From NCBI GenBank assembly GCA_003252105.1, contig QKDL01000009.1, forward strand, positions 1 to 60,718: a stretch of DNA of 60,718 nt. Reading direction: 5' to 3'. This document shows positions 9,383-18,899 of this stretch, in pieces. Both the position numbers and the translations under genes were made by a program. Each line of letters opens with the position of its first letter. Within the stretch, counting starts at the first letter, position 1. Under the pieces are notes generated by a model. That model saw nothing but the letters and a program-made list of their open reading frames with translations. It did not search any database and was not told where the DNA came from. The stretch is from Arcobacter sp. GTDB taxonomy: Bacteria; Campylobacterota; Campylobacteria; Campylobacterales; Arcobacteraceae.

Positions 9383-9640
9383 CAGTCTGTCCTCTTTTGT
9401 GTTTATTCCCACTTCCAACAGGCAAGAACCGCTTAAAAAAGCAAACAGCTTTGCTTTTTTGCAAGTCCGCAACAATTGTTATAAGGCAATGCCATAAAAC
9501 CTTGGGGCTTTAGCATACAAAGACAACTCAGACTTCTGCTTGAGTTATGTTTGCTTTTTTTGTCCTTACCAACTCTTTATAAAACACAAAACATTTTATA
9601 AAAAATTCCTCAATGGTTGGAAAAATGGATTTGGATTATA
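9383..9640 (-). promoter_or_regulatory. promoter and long leader of the alpha operon
   Basis: A minus-strand TATAAT at 9635-9640 predicts a leader of roughly 245 bases before rpmJ. The leader contains an A/U-only hairpin (TTTATAAAA/TTTTATAAA, 9576-9602), a small AACTCA/TGAGTT hairpin, and, closest to the gene, a perfect 11-bp stem at 9435-9460 with a T run, i.e. a terminator-like structure before the first gene. This suggests attenuation or autogenous control. No coding frame of interest was found; this is what fills the gap between rpmJ and the HIT gene. Confidence 0.55.
9435..9460 (-). terminator. terminator-like hairpin inside the alpha-operon leader
   Basis: AAAAAAGCAAA and TTTGCTTTTTT pair perfectly around a four-base loop, and the transcript on either strand would end in six U. 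It is about 55 bases upstream of the rpmJ start and is a candidate attenuator. Confidence 0.65.
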
Positions 9641-9703
9641 TTTAATTTTAGCTTAAAGATTGTTTAACATAGCACTATATTAACTTATCTTTGGTAATAT
9701 ACA

Positions 9704-9709
9704 TATAAT
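9704..9709 (+). promoter_or_regulatory. -10 box of the HIT-family gene
   Basis: TATAAT, 20 bases upstream of the ATG at 9730; a GAGGT ribosome binding site lies between. Confidence 0.6.
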
Positions 9710-9729
9710 TTTTATATTTAGAGGTAATT

Positions 9730-10095
9730 ATGATTTATAAAAGCAATTTAATCAATGTACAAATAGAAAAAAGTGAAATACCTTGGTTGAAAATATTTAC
9801 AAATGAAAATATCAAAGAGTTTTCACAATGTAATCAAGAAACAAAACTAGAAATATTAGAGGCTCTTGATATTATTGAAAAAGAGATGTTGGAATATTTT
9901 AAACCAGAGAAAATAAATATAGCTTCATTTGGAAACTATGTACCACATGTACATTTTCACATAATGGCAAGATTCAAAGAAGATTCATATTTTCCAGAGC
10001 CTATGTGGGGAAAACAACAAAGAGAATCAGACTTAAAACTTCCAGATTTGGAAACTTTTTATCAAAATGTTCTAAATAAACTAAATAAAGCCTAA
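9730..10095 (+). CDS. HIT-family hydrolase
   Basis: A 121-residue protein with the histidine triad PHVHFHIMARF (about residues 76-86), in which the middle histidine is the nucleophile for hydrolysing or transferring nucleoside monophosphates from ApN-type or adenylated substrates. The length is that of single-domain HIT proteins; the exact substrate is unknown. A monocistronic gene whose stop codon lies within a bidirectional terminator shared with the convergent DHH gene. Confidence 0.88.
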   Translation: MIYKSNLINVQIEKSEIPWLKIFTNENIKEFSQCNQETKLEILEALDIIEKEMLEYFKPEKINIASFGNYVPHVHFHIMARFKEDSYFPEPMWGKQQRESDLKLPDLETFYQNVLNKLNKA

Positions 10096-10107
10096 AGCTT
10101 TATTTAG
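10081..10107. terminator. bidirectional terminator between convergent genes
   Basis: An 11-bp perfect stem CTAAATAAAGC/GCTTTATTTAG overlaps the stop codons of both the HIT gene and the DHH gene. It has no long external T run, so efficiency is uncertain. Confidence 0.55.
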
Positions 10108-11033
10108 CCATCAATATTTATTTGTTCAATCAACTCTTTTAAAACATCTTCTGCTTTATCAATATCAATTTGACAACCACCAGCAGCTTGGTGACCACCA
10201 CCACCATATTTTAACATCAACTCTCCAACATTTGTTTTTGAAGTTCTGTTTATGATTGACTTACCTGGGCTAAAAACAACATTTTGTTTATCTCTACCCC
10301 ATACTACGTGCATAGAGATATTTGTTTTTGGATATAAAGCATATACTAAGAATCTATTTCCAGGGTAAATAATCTCTTCATCTCTATAATCAACAATAAC
10401 TAAATTATCATAGATTTTTGAACATTTTTTTAGTTGAGCTTTAAACTCTTTTTCATAGTAAAAATATAATTCAATTCTCTCTTTTACATCAGGTAATTGT
10501 AATATATCTTCTATTTGGTGGTCTGCACAATAGTCAATCAAATCCATCATAAGTTGATAGTTTGAAACTCTAAAATCTCTAAATCTTCCAAGTCCCGTTC
10601 TAGAATCCATCAAAAAACTTAATAAATCCCACCCTTGAGGATCAAGAATATCCTCTTTTGAAAATTGTGCTGCATCAGCTTTATTTGCTGCATCCATCAT
10701 TGGTTTAAATTTTGAAGGAAACTTTTCATCTCCCCCATAATATTGATATACAACTTCAGCTGCACTTGGAGCATTTGGATCTATTATATGATTGTCTTTT
10801 TTTTCATTTCTTAGTGTTTCTGAAAAGTGATGATCAAAAGCTAAATAAACCCCATCTACATATGGTAAATTTGTTGTTATATCACTTGATGTTACTTCAA
10901 TTTTTCCATCTTGCATATCTTTTGGATGAACAAAAGTAATCTCATCTACAATTCCAAGATATTTCATTAAAGTACCACAAACCAAACCATCCATATCACT
11001 TCTTGTGATTAGTCTAAATTTTTTCAAGGACAT
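10104..11033 (-). CDS. DHH-family phosphoesterase
   Basis: 309 residues. The N-terminus has the metal-binding RSDMDGLVCGTLM, followed by DHHFSE (DHH motif) and a C-terminal DHHA1 motif YGGGGHQAAGGCQI. This is the plan of manganese-dependent DHH phosphoesterases (exopolyphosphatase-like, nano-RNase/pAp phosphatase or RecJ-like). It is too short for RecJ. Substrate undetermined; exopolyphosphatase-like or small-nucleotide phosphatase are the main options. It lies downstream of leuB on the same strand with a 26-base gap and may be co-transcribed. Confidence 0.85.
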   Translation of the reverse strand: MSLKKFRLITRSDMDGLVCGTLMKYLGIVDEITFVHPKDMQDGKIEVTSSDITTNLPYVDGVYLAFDHHFSETLRNEKKDNHIIDPNAPSAAEVVYQYYGGDEKFPSKFKPMMDAANKADAAQFSKEDILDPQGWDLLSFLMDSRTGLGRFRDFRVSNYQLMMDLIDYCADHQIEDILQLPDVKERIELYFYYEKEFKAQLKKCSKIYDNLVIVDYRDEEIIYPGNRFLVYALYPKTNISMHVVWGRDKQNVVFSPGKSIINRTSKTNVGELMLKYGGGGHQAAGGCQIDIDKAEDVLKELIEQINIDG

Positions 11034-11059
11034 AACAACTCCAAATATAAAATTAAGTT

Positions 11060-12130
11060 TTATACAGATGCTATATTATTAGCAATAACATCACCCATCT
11101 TAGCCGTACCAACAACCTCTTTAGCATCATATGCAGCTAAATCACCTGTTCTATATCCATCTTTTAGTGCTTTTTTAATTGCAGCATCAATTTTATCTGC
11201 AGCTTCAATCTCACCTAAAGAGTATCTTAGCATCATACCAGCACTCTCTATTGTAGCGATTGGATTTGCGATTCCCTTACCAGCTATATCAGGAGCTGAG
11301 CCATGAATTGGTTCATAAATTGCAGTTTTTTCTCCAGTTGAAGCAGATGGTAATAATCCAATTGAACCAACTACCATAGAAGCTGTATCAGAAAGAATAT
11401 CTCCAAAAATATTTCCAGTAACTACAACATCAAATTGTTTTGGATTTCTTACTAGTTGCATAGCTGCATTATCAACATACATATGAGATAATTCAACTTC
11501 TGGGTAGTCTTTTGCAATCTCTTCCATAGTATCTCTCCATAATTGAGAAACCTCTAAAACATTTGCTTTATCAACAGAACAAACTCTTTTATCTCTTTTC
11601 ATTGCTAATTCAAAAGCAGTTTTTCCGATTCTTTCAATCTCTGGTTTTGTGTAAACCATAGTATTAAATGCTTTAAATCCATCGTTTTCTCTTGGTTGTC
11701 CAAAATAGATTCCACCAATTAACTCTCTTACAACCATGATATCAACACCTGCAATAACTTCTGGTTTAAGAGTTGAAGCATTTACTAATTCATCATAAAT
11801 AATTGCAGGTCTTAAGTTTGCAAATACACCCATTGCTTCTCTAAATTTTAAAAGTCCTGTTTCTGGTCTTAAATCTCTTGGTAAAGTATCCCATTTCTCT
11901 CCACCAATAGCACCAAATAAACAAGCATCTGAATCTAAAACACCATCAACAGTCTCTTGTGGTAAAGGAGTACCTGTTTCATCAATAGCAATTCCACCCA
12001 TTAGGTATTCTTTATAACTTAACTCAAAACCACACTCTTTTGCTACTGTATTTAATACTTTGATTGCTTCATCAACGATTTCAGGACCAATTCCATCACC
12101 TTTGATTACAGAAATATTATATTTTTTCAT
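11060..12130 (-). CDS. leuB: 3-isopropylmalate dehydrogenase
   Basis: Catalyses NAD-dependent oxidative decarboxylation of 3-isopropylmalate in leucine synthesis. The 356 residues include GDGIGPEI at the N-terminus, the [23 protein letters not shown] segment with the leucine-pathway specificity loop, and the family signature [25 protein letters not shown]. The start overlaps the leuD stop by one base (TAATG), indicating translational coupling. leuA and leuC are not in the window. Confidence 0.97.
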   Translation of the reverse strand: MKKYNISVIKGDGIGPEIVDEAIKVLNTVAKECGFELSYKEYLMGGIAIDETGTPLPQETVDGVLDSDACLFGAIGGEKWDTLPRDLRPETGLLKFREAMGVFANLRPAIIYDELVNASTLKPEVIAGVDIMVVRELIGGIYFGQPRENDGFKAFNTMVYTKPEIERIGKTAFELAMKRDKRVCSVDKANVLEVSQLWRDTMEEIAKDYPEVELSHMYVDNAAMQLVRNPKQFDVVVTGNIFGDILSDTASMVVGSIGLLPSASTGEKTAIYEPIHGSAPDIAGKGIANPIATIESAGMMLRYSLGEIEAADKIDAAIKKALKDGYRTGDLAAYDAKEVVGTAKMGDVIANNIASV

Positions 12131-12630
12131 TAATTTTTTTCCTTTTGTTCAGCTTTTGCATAATTGATTAATCCACCTGTTGCAATCAGTTCTTGCATAA
12201 ACTCAGGAATTGGAATAAATTTATAAGTTTTATTAGTAGTATTATTTGTAATAATCCCTTCATCAAGGTTAATCGAAATCTCTTCACCCTCTTTAATCTC
12301 TAAAGATTCAGGTAATTCAAAAATTGGTAATCCCATATTAAAAGCGTTTCTGTAGAAAATTCTTGCAAAAGATGGAGCAACAACAGCTGCAACACCAGCA
12401 GCTTTTAAAGCGATTGGAGCGTGTTCTCTACTTGAACCACATCCAAAGTTTTCACCTGCAACTATAATATCACCTTTTTGAAGTTTTTTAGGGAAATCTG
12501 GGTCAGCATCCTCCATAACATATTTAGCTAAATGCTCAGGATCTGAACTATTTAAATATCTTGCAGCAATGATAACATCAGTATCAATATTTGCTCCAAA
12601 ATTCCACACTTTTCCAGTAATAACGTTCAT
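12130..12630 (-). CDS. leuD: 3-isopropylmalate dehydratase small subunit
   Basis: 166 residues, the short LeuD type, carrying the swivel-domain motif [13 protein letters not shown], which closes over the 4Fe-4S active site of LeuC. It isomerises 2-isopropylmalate with LeuC. ATG at 12630 follows AAGGAAAT. First gene of leuD-leuB; it is divergent from rpoD. Confidence 0.96.
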   Translation of the reverse strand: MNVITGKVWNFGANIDTDVIIAARYLNSSDPEHLAKYVMEDADPDFPKKLQKGDIIVAGENFGCGSSREHAPIALKAAGVAAVVAPSFARIFYRNAFNMGLPIFELPESLEIKEGEEISINLDEGIITNNTTNKTYKFIPIPEFMQELIATGGLINYAKAEQKEKN

Positions 12631-12810
12631 TTACATTTCCTTATTGTAATATACTTTTGTTAATCAAAGTATCATAATAATTTTTTAAAGAGTTGCATTT
12701 TATCTAATTTTTTAAAAATAATAGATTAAACATCAAGTTTATAAAATTTAAAAAACTTGAAAATCTTATATTGATTTTTAGCCCTTAATCTATATTTCAA
12801 GTAATTTGGA

Positions 12811-12816
12811 TATAAT
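12811..12816 (+). promoter_or_regulatory. -10 box of the rpoD promoter
   Basis: TATAAT 40 bases upstream of the preferred rpoD start; no clear -35 hexamer, as is usual in Campylobacterota. Confidence 0.6.
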
Positions 12817-12855
12817 ATCGGACTATCTTTAATACACATGAGGAAAATCCGTATT

Positions 12856-14730
12856 ATGAGCACAAAAGATTTAAATAAAGTTATTGAAAATACTATTAAA
12901 GAGTATAAAGATTCAGTACTTACATACGAAAAACTTATTAAAATCTTTCCAAAAGCTCCTTCTGGTCCAAACATAAAAAAACTTTTAGCATTAATTCAAT
13001 TATACAATGTAACACTTGTTACTTCGCAAGAACAAGCTAAAAGAATGAATGCCGAAGAAGCAAAAAAGAAAGAAGATTTAAGAAATAAATTAAAAGAAAA
13101 TGACGAAGATGTTTTTGATTTACTAAAAAGTAAAGAGCTTTTAGAATGGTCAAGATCAGACTCTCCTGTAAGAATGTACTTAAGAGAAATGGGACAAATT
13201 CCACTTTTAACAAAAGAGGAAGAGATTGAGATTTCTAAAAAAATTGAAATGGGTGAAGATATTATTCTTGATGCTATTTGTTATGTTCCTTATCTGATTG
13301 ATTTTATTTTAGAATATAAAGAACCTTTAGTAAACAGAGAAAGAAAAGTAAAAGAATTATTTAGAAATTTTGATGATGAAGATTCAGACGATGATTCAGA
13401 TGATGATTTAGATGATGACAATGATGATGACAATGATGATGAAGATTTAGATGATTCAGAAGATTCGTCTAAAAAAATTAAAAAGCTTGATAAAAGAGCT
13501 GAAACAATCATTGCTGCATTTAAAAATCTAGAAAAAGCAAAAAAAGATTGGACAAAATTCCAAGCTAAAGAAACTGCTAAATCAGATGATGAATCAGATG
13601 TAATGCAATTTAACCTTGCAACTGCATTTAGAAAGAAAATTTTGAAAGAAGCTTTAATGGATTTAGGTCCAACTTCAAAACTTATTACTGAGATTGTAAA
13701 AGCAATGGAAACTGCGCTTAAATCAGAATCTGGTTTTGAAACAGAACTAAAAAAATTAGAGTATAAATTACCATTATTTAACGATATTTTATTAAAAAAT
13801 CACCAAAAGATTTTAGATAATATTGTTAATTTAACTAAAGCTCAAATCACTTCTATGGTTCCTGAAGCTACTATGGTTTCTACATATATGGAGATTAAAA
13901 AACTGTTCCAAACAGCAGAAGCTTCTAAGGGTGGTTTTGATTTAGAAGAAGAGGAACTATTAGACGTATTAGAGCAAATCAAACGTGGTAAAAAAATCAC
14001 TGATGAAGCAAAAACAAGAATGGCAAAATCAAACCTTAGACTTGTTGTATCTATTGCAAAAAGATATACAAATAGAGGTTTACCATTCCTTGATCTTATC
14101 CAAGAGGGTAATATTGGTCTTATGAAAGCTGTTGATAAGTTTGAGTATAAAAAAGGTTATAAATTTTCTACTTATGCAACATGGTGGATTAGACAAGCAA
14201 TATCAAGAGCTATTGCTGACCAAGCAAGAACTATTAGAATTCCAATTCATATGATTGAAACAATTAATAGAATCAATAAAATCATCAGAAAAGGTATTCA
14301 AGAAAATGGTAAAGAGCCAGATGTAGAAGAGATCGCAAAAGAGGTTGGATTACCAGTTGATAAAGTAAAACAAGTTATTAAAATCACTAAAGAGCCAGTT
14401 TCACTTGAAGCTCCTATTGGAAGTGATGATGATGGTAAGTTTGGAGACTTTGTTCCTGATGAAAAGGCACCAACTCCTATTGATAACATTATGAAAGAGG
14501 ATTTACAAGGTCAAATTGATCAAATTTTAGCTCAGTTAAATGAAAGAGAACAAGCAGTTGTTAGGATGAGATTTGGTCTTATGGATGATGCATCTGATAG
14601 AACACTAGAAGAGATTGGAAAAGAGCTTTCTGTAACTAGAGAAAGAGTTAGACAAATCGAATCAAGTGCTATTAAAAAATTAAAGCATCCAAAAGTTGGT
14701 AAAAACCTTAAAAATTATGTAGAGAGTTAA
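12856..14730 (+). CDS. rpoD: RNA polymerase primary sigma factor (sigma-70)
   Basis: Directs housekeeping transcription. From the preferred ATG at 12856 it has 624 residues; an in-frame ATG at 12838 overlaps the AGGAAAA ribosome binding site (12841-12847), so it is unlikely. Domains: N-terminal region 1.1, region 1.2 ([17 protein letters not shown]), a non-conserved linker with a strikingly acidic Asp-rich tract at about residues 175-205, region 2 ([20 protein letters not shown], then [10 protein letters not shown] for -10 recognition), region 3, and region 4 helix-turn-helix ([10 protein letters not shown]). Followed after six bases by an uncharacterised gene, probably in one operon. Confidence 0.97.
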   Translation: MSTKDLNKVIENTIKEYKDSVLTYEKLIKIFPKAPSGPNIKKLLALIQLYNVTLVTSQEQAKRMNAEEAKKKEDLRNKLKENDEDVFDLLKSKELLEWSRSDSPVRMYLREMGQIPLLTKEEEIEISKKIEMGEDIILDAICYVPYLIDFILEYKEPLVNRERKVKELFRNFDDEDSDDDSDDDLDDDNDDDNDDEDLDDSEDSSKKIKKLDKRAETIIAAFKNLEKAKKDWTKFQAKETAKSDDESDVMQFNLATAFRKKILKEALMDLGPTSKLITEIVKAMETALKSESGFETELKKLEYKLPLFNDILLKNHQKILDNIVNLTKAQITSMVPEATMVSTYMEIKKLFQTAEASKGGFDLEEEELLDVLEQIKRGKKITDEAKTRMAKSNLRLVVSIAKRYTNRGLPFLDLIQEGNIGLMKAVDKFEYKKGYKFSTYATWWIRQAISRAIADQARTIRIPIHMIETINRINKIIRKGIQENGKEPDVEEIAKEVGLPVDKVKQVIKITKEPVSLEAPIGSDDDGKFGDFVPDEKAPTPIDNIMKEDLQGQIDQILAQLNEREQAVVRMRFGLMDDASDRTLEEIGKELSVTRERVRQIESSAIKKLKHPKVGKNLKNYVES

Positions 14731-14736
14731 GAACAC

Positions 14737-15423
14737 ATGAATTTCTTTGAAGAGTGGGTTGAACTTGATTTAAACCCTGTAATTTCTTTTTCCTCTTCTG
14801 GAAAATTAGTTTATTCTAACCAAGAAGCTCAATTTTTGCTTAGTCGTATTAAGCAAAAAGAGCTTTTTGATATAGCTTTAAAATATGCTCCTCAAACATT
14901 TGGGATTGAAACTACATATATCGATTTAAATATAAAAAACTATTCTTTTTACGCTATTACAGTAAGATATCATGATGAAGATGAGATTCATATGAAACTT
15001 TACAAAAGTGCAATGGTTAAAAAGAAATCTCAGCTTAGTACAAAAAATACAAATATCACAAATATTTTTACACTTGTTGATTTAGCAATTTCAACTAGAA
15101 AAATAAAATCAAATGCAAAATTTATTAAAAACTATGACCCATCAATTCCAGAGTTTAAAATCAATGCAAGTGAATTTATAAAAGTTTTAAATCTTATTTA
15201 TGATGTATTTGAAAGCTCTGAGATGTTAACAACATCAGTTATATTAAAAATTGGTGAATATATTAAAATAGATAATAAAAAGCACTCTATAATTAGTGTA
15301 GAGGTATTATCTAGTACAAAATGTGATACAGAAGCATTTACTTATAAAGATGAAAATGCTTCATTTATTGTCACAAAAGATGAAGATAAAATTACTATTG
15401 ATCTTCCTCTTCTTTTAAAGTAA
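14737..15423 (+). CDS. uncharacterised PAS-like protein co-transcribed with rpoD
   Basis: 228 residues, soluble. The first part (PVISFSSSGKLVYSNQEAQFLL) has the pattern of the start of a PAS domain; the rest is not recognised and could be a degenerate histidine-kinase-like fold, but no phosphoacceptor His or ATP-lid is visible. It starts 6 bases after rpoD, so it is probably translated from the same mRNA. Its last 29 bases overlap the 3' end of the convergent gene at 15395. Function unknown. Confidence 0.6.
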   Translation: MNFFEEWVELDLNPVISFSSSGKLVYSNQEAQFLLSRIKQKELFDIALKYAPQTFGIETTYIDLNIKNYSFYAITVRYHDEDEIHMKLYKSAMVKKKSQLSTKNTNITNIFTLVDLAISTRKIKSNAKFIKNYDPSIPEFKINASEFIKVLNLIYDVFESSEMLTTSVILKIGEYIKIDNKKHSIISVEVLSSTKCDTEAFTYKDENASFIVTKDEDKITIDLPLLLK

Positions 15424-15964
15424 GAATACTTTTAGCTACCAATACTGAAATAGGCACAACACCTAATCCTATTAAAAAAGGTATTGGTAGAAATATTTTA
15501 TTGTTATTTAAAGCAAAAAAACCAAAAATCAAAAAAACATAACCTGCAATTCTATATATAGAGATAAAACCCGTAGCTGAAAAAATAGTGTTTTTAAAAC
15601 TATTTTTTTTGATTTTTGATTTTTCATCTTGAATAATCTCTTTTATTTTCTCAGTTGTAAGTTCCTCTTCGGGCACCTCTTCATATTCACTATATAAATC
15701 AAATGGATCATCAATTTCATCAACTTTGTCTCTATCATCAGATAATATTTTTTGATCTGAATTTTGAAAATTTGAAAGTCTGTTTTGTACATTTTTTCTG
15801 TAAGATAAAAAAGAAGCAAGTATTACAAACAATGAACCTAAAAAAGCAACTTGAGTATTTAAAAGCCATAAAGAATCATAAACAACTATAGCAAATATAG
15901 CCAAAGCTATATCTACTACTAAGAAAATTTTTGCAAAAGAGATAATTGTATTTTTAGTCTTCAT
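15395..15964 (-). CDS. membrane protein of unknown function
   Basis: About 189 residues from the preferred ATG at 15964 (MKTKNTIISFAKIF); the frame extends further upstream, but that part duplicates the atpZ-like coding sequence in another frame. Four hydrophobic helices are visible, two near the N-terminus and two near the C-terminus, separated by an acidic cytoplasmic-looking segment (DKVDEIDDPFDLYSEYEEVPEEE). Its start overlaps the end of the AtpZ-like gene by about 11 bases, implying coupling. Its 3' end overlaps the convergent gene. No family recognised. Confidence 0.6.
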   Translation of the reverse strand: MKTKNTIISFAKIFLVVDIALAIFAIVVYDSLWLLNTQVAFLGSLFVILASFLSYRKNVQNRLSNFQNSDQKILSDDRDKVDEIDDPFDLYSEYEEVPEEELTTEKIKEIIQDEKSKIKKNSFKNTIFSATGFISIYRIAGYVFLIFGFFALNNNKIFLPIPFLIGLGVVPISVLVAKSILTLKEEEDQ

Positions 15965-16274
15965 CATCTTCTTTGTCATAAGATTTATCACCATGTTTTG
16001 CTCTATAAGCATAACGTGGATCATTTTCTAAACCTTCAAACTCTTTTTGAGCTCTTCTATATGCTTTGTATATATTAAGTCCTGCTGCTGCTAATCCCCA
16101 AAAAACACCTAACCATAAAGTCCAAGTATAGCCAGTAAGTGATTTTAGACTATATCCAATACCAAAACCAATTAAAACTGCAGCAACAATAGATATACCT
16201 AAAGATAGATTATCTAATGCTCTTAGTTTGCCTTGATGTTTTGGTTCTTGATAGTTTTTATTTTCTTCTTGCAT
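15954..16274 (-). CDS. AtpZ/AtpI-family protein
   Basis: 106 residues with two transmembrane helices (about 28-48 and 54-72) around a GY-W-T loop (SLKSLTGYTWTLWLGVFWGL), the arrangement of AtpZ/AtpI, small proteins linked to F0F1-ATPase assembly or cation transport. The C-terminus is rich in Asp, Lys and Glu. The atp operon itself is not in the window, so the link is by family only. Starts 7 bases after the ppnP stop. Confidence 0.65.
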   Translation of the reverse strand: MQEENKNYQEPKHQGKLRALDNLSLGISIVAAVLIGFGIGYSLKSLTGYTWTLWLGVFWGLAAAGLNIYKAYRRAQKEFEGLENDPRYAYRAKHGDKSYDKEDDED

Positions 16275-16281
16275 AATTTAC

Positions 16282-16605
16282 CTATTCATTTAAATATGTA
16301 CAACAATAATCAGTTATCTCATCTACTTTAATTTCAAAACTAGAATTTGCTGGAACATCAAAAGATTCTCCACCTTTAAAAGTTTCCCAATTACTATCCA
16401 TACCAGCAAATAAAACTTCAACTTTTCCTGACATAATCTCCATGTTCTCTGCTGCTTTTGTTCCAAAAGTGTACTCACCTGGTAACATAATTCCAAGAGA
16501 TCTTACTACACCATTTTTATCTGTATAGTTTCTACTTGTAACTTTTCCATCAAAATAGATATTAGCTTTTTTTAATAAATCTACATCTTTTTCTATCATA
16601 CTCAT
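16282..16605 (-). CDS. ppnP: pyrimidine/purine nucleoside phosphorylase
   Basis: A 107-residue single-domain cupin of the PpnP (YaiE, formerly DUF1255) family. Conserved blocks are GKVTSR, LGIMLPGEYTFGT, ETFKGGESFDVPANSSFEIKV and the near-terminal TDYCCTY. The family cleaves nucleosides phosphorolytically to base plus (deoxy)ribose-1-phosphate. Length is normal. First gene of a likely three-gene unit with the two membrane proteins downstream. Confidence 0.9.
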   Translation of the reverse strand: MSMIEKDVDLLKKANIYFDGKVTSRNYTDKNGVVRSLGIMLPGEYTFGTKAAENMEIMSGKVEVLFAGMDSNWETFKGGESFDVPANSSFEIKVDEITDYCCTYLNE

Positions 16606-16667
16606 AATATTTTTTCCTTTTAATATAGTCCAAAAAGGACTTGATTTTTATAACTTATTGTTTTTTA

Positions 16668-17951
16668 CTATAAACTTTTCATAACTTCATTAGCTGCTGC
16701 TAAACACTCATCAATCATCTCTTCAGTGATTGCTGCACATATAAATCCTGCTTCATATTGACTACAAGCAAAATAGAAACCTTTTTTAATCATCTCATGA
16801 TGAAACTTAGCAAATCTCTCAAAGTTACAAAACTCAGATACCTCTTTGAAGTTTTTTGGTTGTTTATCAGCAAAAAAGAATCCAAACATAGAACCTCTTG
16901 TATCAACTTGAAGTCCAATATTATTTGCTGTTGCAACATCTTTTAAACCATTTACTAGTTTTAAAGCTTTTTTATTTAACTCATCATAAATACTTGGATT
17001 TGCTTTTAGTTTTTGTAAACTTACTAATCCTGCTGCCATAGCAACTGGGTTTCCACTTAAAGTTCCAGCTTGATATACAGCACCTTCAGGAGAAAGATTT
17101 CCCATAATCTCTTTTGAACTAGCAAATGCTCCTACAGGCATACCTGCACCAATAACTTTTCCAAAAGTGATAATATCAGCTTTGATATCAACTACTCCAT
17201 GAGCACCAGTTAAACTAGCTCTAAATCCTGACATAACTTCATCAAAAATAAGTAAAGCACCATTTTTAGTACAAAGTTCTCTACACTGCTTTAAAAACTC
17301 AATATCACCTGGAACAAGTCCCATATTTCCTGCAATTGGTTCAACAATAATACAAGCAATATCTGAACTATCCTCAAAACATTTTTTAAGATTTTCTATA
17401 TTGTTATACTCACATAACAATGTATGTTTTGTTAAATCAGCAGGGACACCAGGAGAACTAGGAGCTCCAAATGTTGCCATACCAGAACCAGCTTGCACTA
17501 AAAGTGAATCAGAGTGTCCATGGTAATTACCCTCAAATTTTATAATATCATTTTTTCCTGTAACACCACGTGCTAATCTAATTGCACTCATAACAGCTTC
17601 TGTTCCAGAACTTACAAACCTTACTTTGTCAATATTATCATACATCTCAACAATTTCATTTGCAAGTTGTGTTTCAAGTAGTGTTGGAGCTCCAAAAGAT
17701 AAACCTTTTTTCACTGTTTCAATAACTGCATTTTCAATATCACTATCACAATGTCCAAAAATTAGTGGTCCCCAACTTTGTACAAAGTCTAAGTATTTAT
17801 TGCCATCAATATCAATTAAAAAAGCCCCTTCCCCTTTTTGGATAAATGGAGGCGTACCACCAACTGATTTAAAAGCTCTTACAGGTGAATCAACTCCACC
17901 AGGTATAACTTTTTTTGCATCTTCGTAAGCTTCAATTGATTTGTCAAACAT
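16668..17951 (-). CDS. hemL: glutamate-1-semialdehyde 2,1-aminomutase
   Basis: A PLP enzyme that makes 5-aminolevulinate for haem synthesis from glutamate-1-semialdehyde. 427 residues, class-III aminotransferase fold: [16 protein letters not shown] (cofactor phosphate), [10 protein letters not shown], the Asp in [10 protein letters not shown] that contacts the PLP nitrogen, and the Schiff-base Lys in [18 protein letters not shown] at 17951; a minus-strand TATAAT at 17988-17993 is a likely promoter. Divergent from the TonB-like gene. Confidence 0.97.
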   Translation of the reverse strand: MFDKSIEAYEDAKKVIPGGVDSPVRAFKSVGGTPPFIQKGEGAFLIDIDGNKYLDFVQSWGPLIFGHCDSDIENAVIETVKKGLSFGAPTLLETQLANEIVEMYDNIDKVRFVSSGTEAVMSAIRLARGVTGKNDIIKFEGNYHGHSDSLLVQAGSGMATFGAPSSPGVPADLTKHTLLCEYNNIENLKKCFEDSSDIACIIVEPIAGNMGLVPGDIEFLKQCRELCTKNGALLIFDEVMSGFRASLTGAHGVVDIKADIITFGKVIGAGMPVGAFASSKEIMGNLSPEGAVYQAGTLSGNPVAMAAGLVSLQKLKANPSIYDELNKKALKLVNGLKDVATANNIGLQVDTRGSMFGFFFADKQPKNFKEVSEFCNFERFAKFHHEMIKKGFYFACSQYEAGFICAAITEEMIDECLAAANEVMKSL

Positions 17952-17987
17952 TATAATTCCTAAATTCTATTCTTTTTAAAAGCGGGT

Positions 17988-17993
17988 ATTATA
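17988..17993 (-). promoter_or_regulatory. -10 box of hemL
   Basis: TATAAT on the minus strand, 37 bases upstream of the hemL start in the 113-base divergent region. Confidence 0.55.
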
Positions 17994-18051
17994 CAATAAC
18001 TTTCTTGAATATAGAAACAGAAAAATACCCATAAGCAAAGAAACTTTTTAC

Positions 18052-18057
18052 TATAAT
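18052..18057 (+). promoter_or_regulatory. -10 box placed for a leaderless TonB-like mRNA
   Basis: TATAAT ends only seven bases before the ATG at 18065, and no ribosome binding site is visible between them. If used, transcription would start at or next to the start codon. See the matching arrangement upstream of 47133. Confidence 0.45.
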
Positions 18058-18064
18058 TTCACCC

Positions 18065-18862
18065 ATGAGAATAATACTATTTGCATTTACAATATCTATA
18101 TTAATACATATTTTGATTTTTACACCAATAGTAAAAAAAGAGAAAAACCAAAACAGCGCATCTACATCAAAAAAGGTAGATAAGTCTTCTGTACATTTTG
18201 TAAGATTACAAACTATTCCTAAAAAAGCTGTTCAAAAAAATGAAAATCCTAAACCTAAAAAAGTGGAACCAAAAAAAGTTAAGAAACCAAAAGAGTTTAA
18301 AAAAGTAGAGGTTAAAAAAATAGTACCTCAAAAAAAAGTTATAAAAGAAAAACCAAAAAAAATCATACCTAAACCTATAGAAAAACAAGAGGTTGCTCCA
18401 ACTTTTACAAAAGAAGTTCCAGTAAAACCTATGAAAAAAAGAGAAACTGTAGAAAATAAATCTTTAGAAAATTTCCTTTTATCTGAACCAGTGCCTTTAG
18501 ATAATGTTATGCTTGATGAGATAACTCAAAGTTACTTAAGACTATATGGGGAAGAGTATAACTCTTTTACAAAAGTTCAAAAAGTCTATCTACAAAAAAA
18601 TCTTAAAAATATTGGAAGAATTACTCAAAAATATCTAAAATATCCTCAAATAGCAGCAAGAACTGGTCAACAAGGGATGAACATAGTTGAATTTGTTCTT
18701 CACCCAAATGGAGATATAAGTGATTTAAGAATAACAAATTCATCTGGATATTCTACTTTAGATGAAAATACAATAGAAACAATCGAAATTGCTTATAAAG
18801 ATTATCCAAGACCAAAAGAGAATACGAGAATAAAGATTTATGTTTATTACAAGTTGTATTAA
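18065..18862 (+). CDS. TonB-family energy transducer
   Basis: 265 residues: one N-terminal membrane anchor (residues 1-22, ending IFTPIVKKEK), a long periplasmic linker rich in Lys, Pro and Glu (about 60-135), and a C-terminal TonB domain (YLKYPQIAARTGQQGMNIVE ... YYKLY). TonB proteins pass proton-motive energy from ExbBD to outer-membrane receptors. No exbB, exbD or receptor gene lies nearby, so its receptor is unknown. ATG at 18065 lacks a clear Shine-Dalgarno sequence. It is followed after 37 bases by the frameshifted MTHFR-like gene. Confidence 0.85.
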   Translation: MRIILFAFTISILIHILIFTPIVKKEKNQNSASTSKKVDKSSVHFVRLQTIPKKAVQKNENPKPKKVEPKKVKKPKEFKKVEVKKIVPQKKVIKEKPKKIIPKPIEKQEVAPTFTKEVPVKPMKKRETVENKSLENFLLSEPVPLDNVMLDEITQSYLRLYGEEYNSFTKVQKVYLQKNLKNIGRITQKYLKYPQIAARTGQQGMNIVEFVLHPNGDISDLRITNSSGYSTLDENTIETIEIAYKDYPRPKENTRIKIYVYYKLY

Positions 18863-18899
18863 GTAAAATACGGGAAAATTAACTTTTTTAAGGCTAGAA

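Noticed and set aside
9269..9475. Longer rpmJ reading frame (68 residues)
   Set aside because: The extra N-terminus is translated leader containing the hairpin; L36 is 37 residues and ATG at 9382 has its own ribosome binding site.
13290..13511. Ser-rich open frame antisense to rpoD
   Set aside because: Shadow of the GAT/GAC repeat tract; no ribosome binding site or conservation signal.
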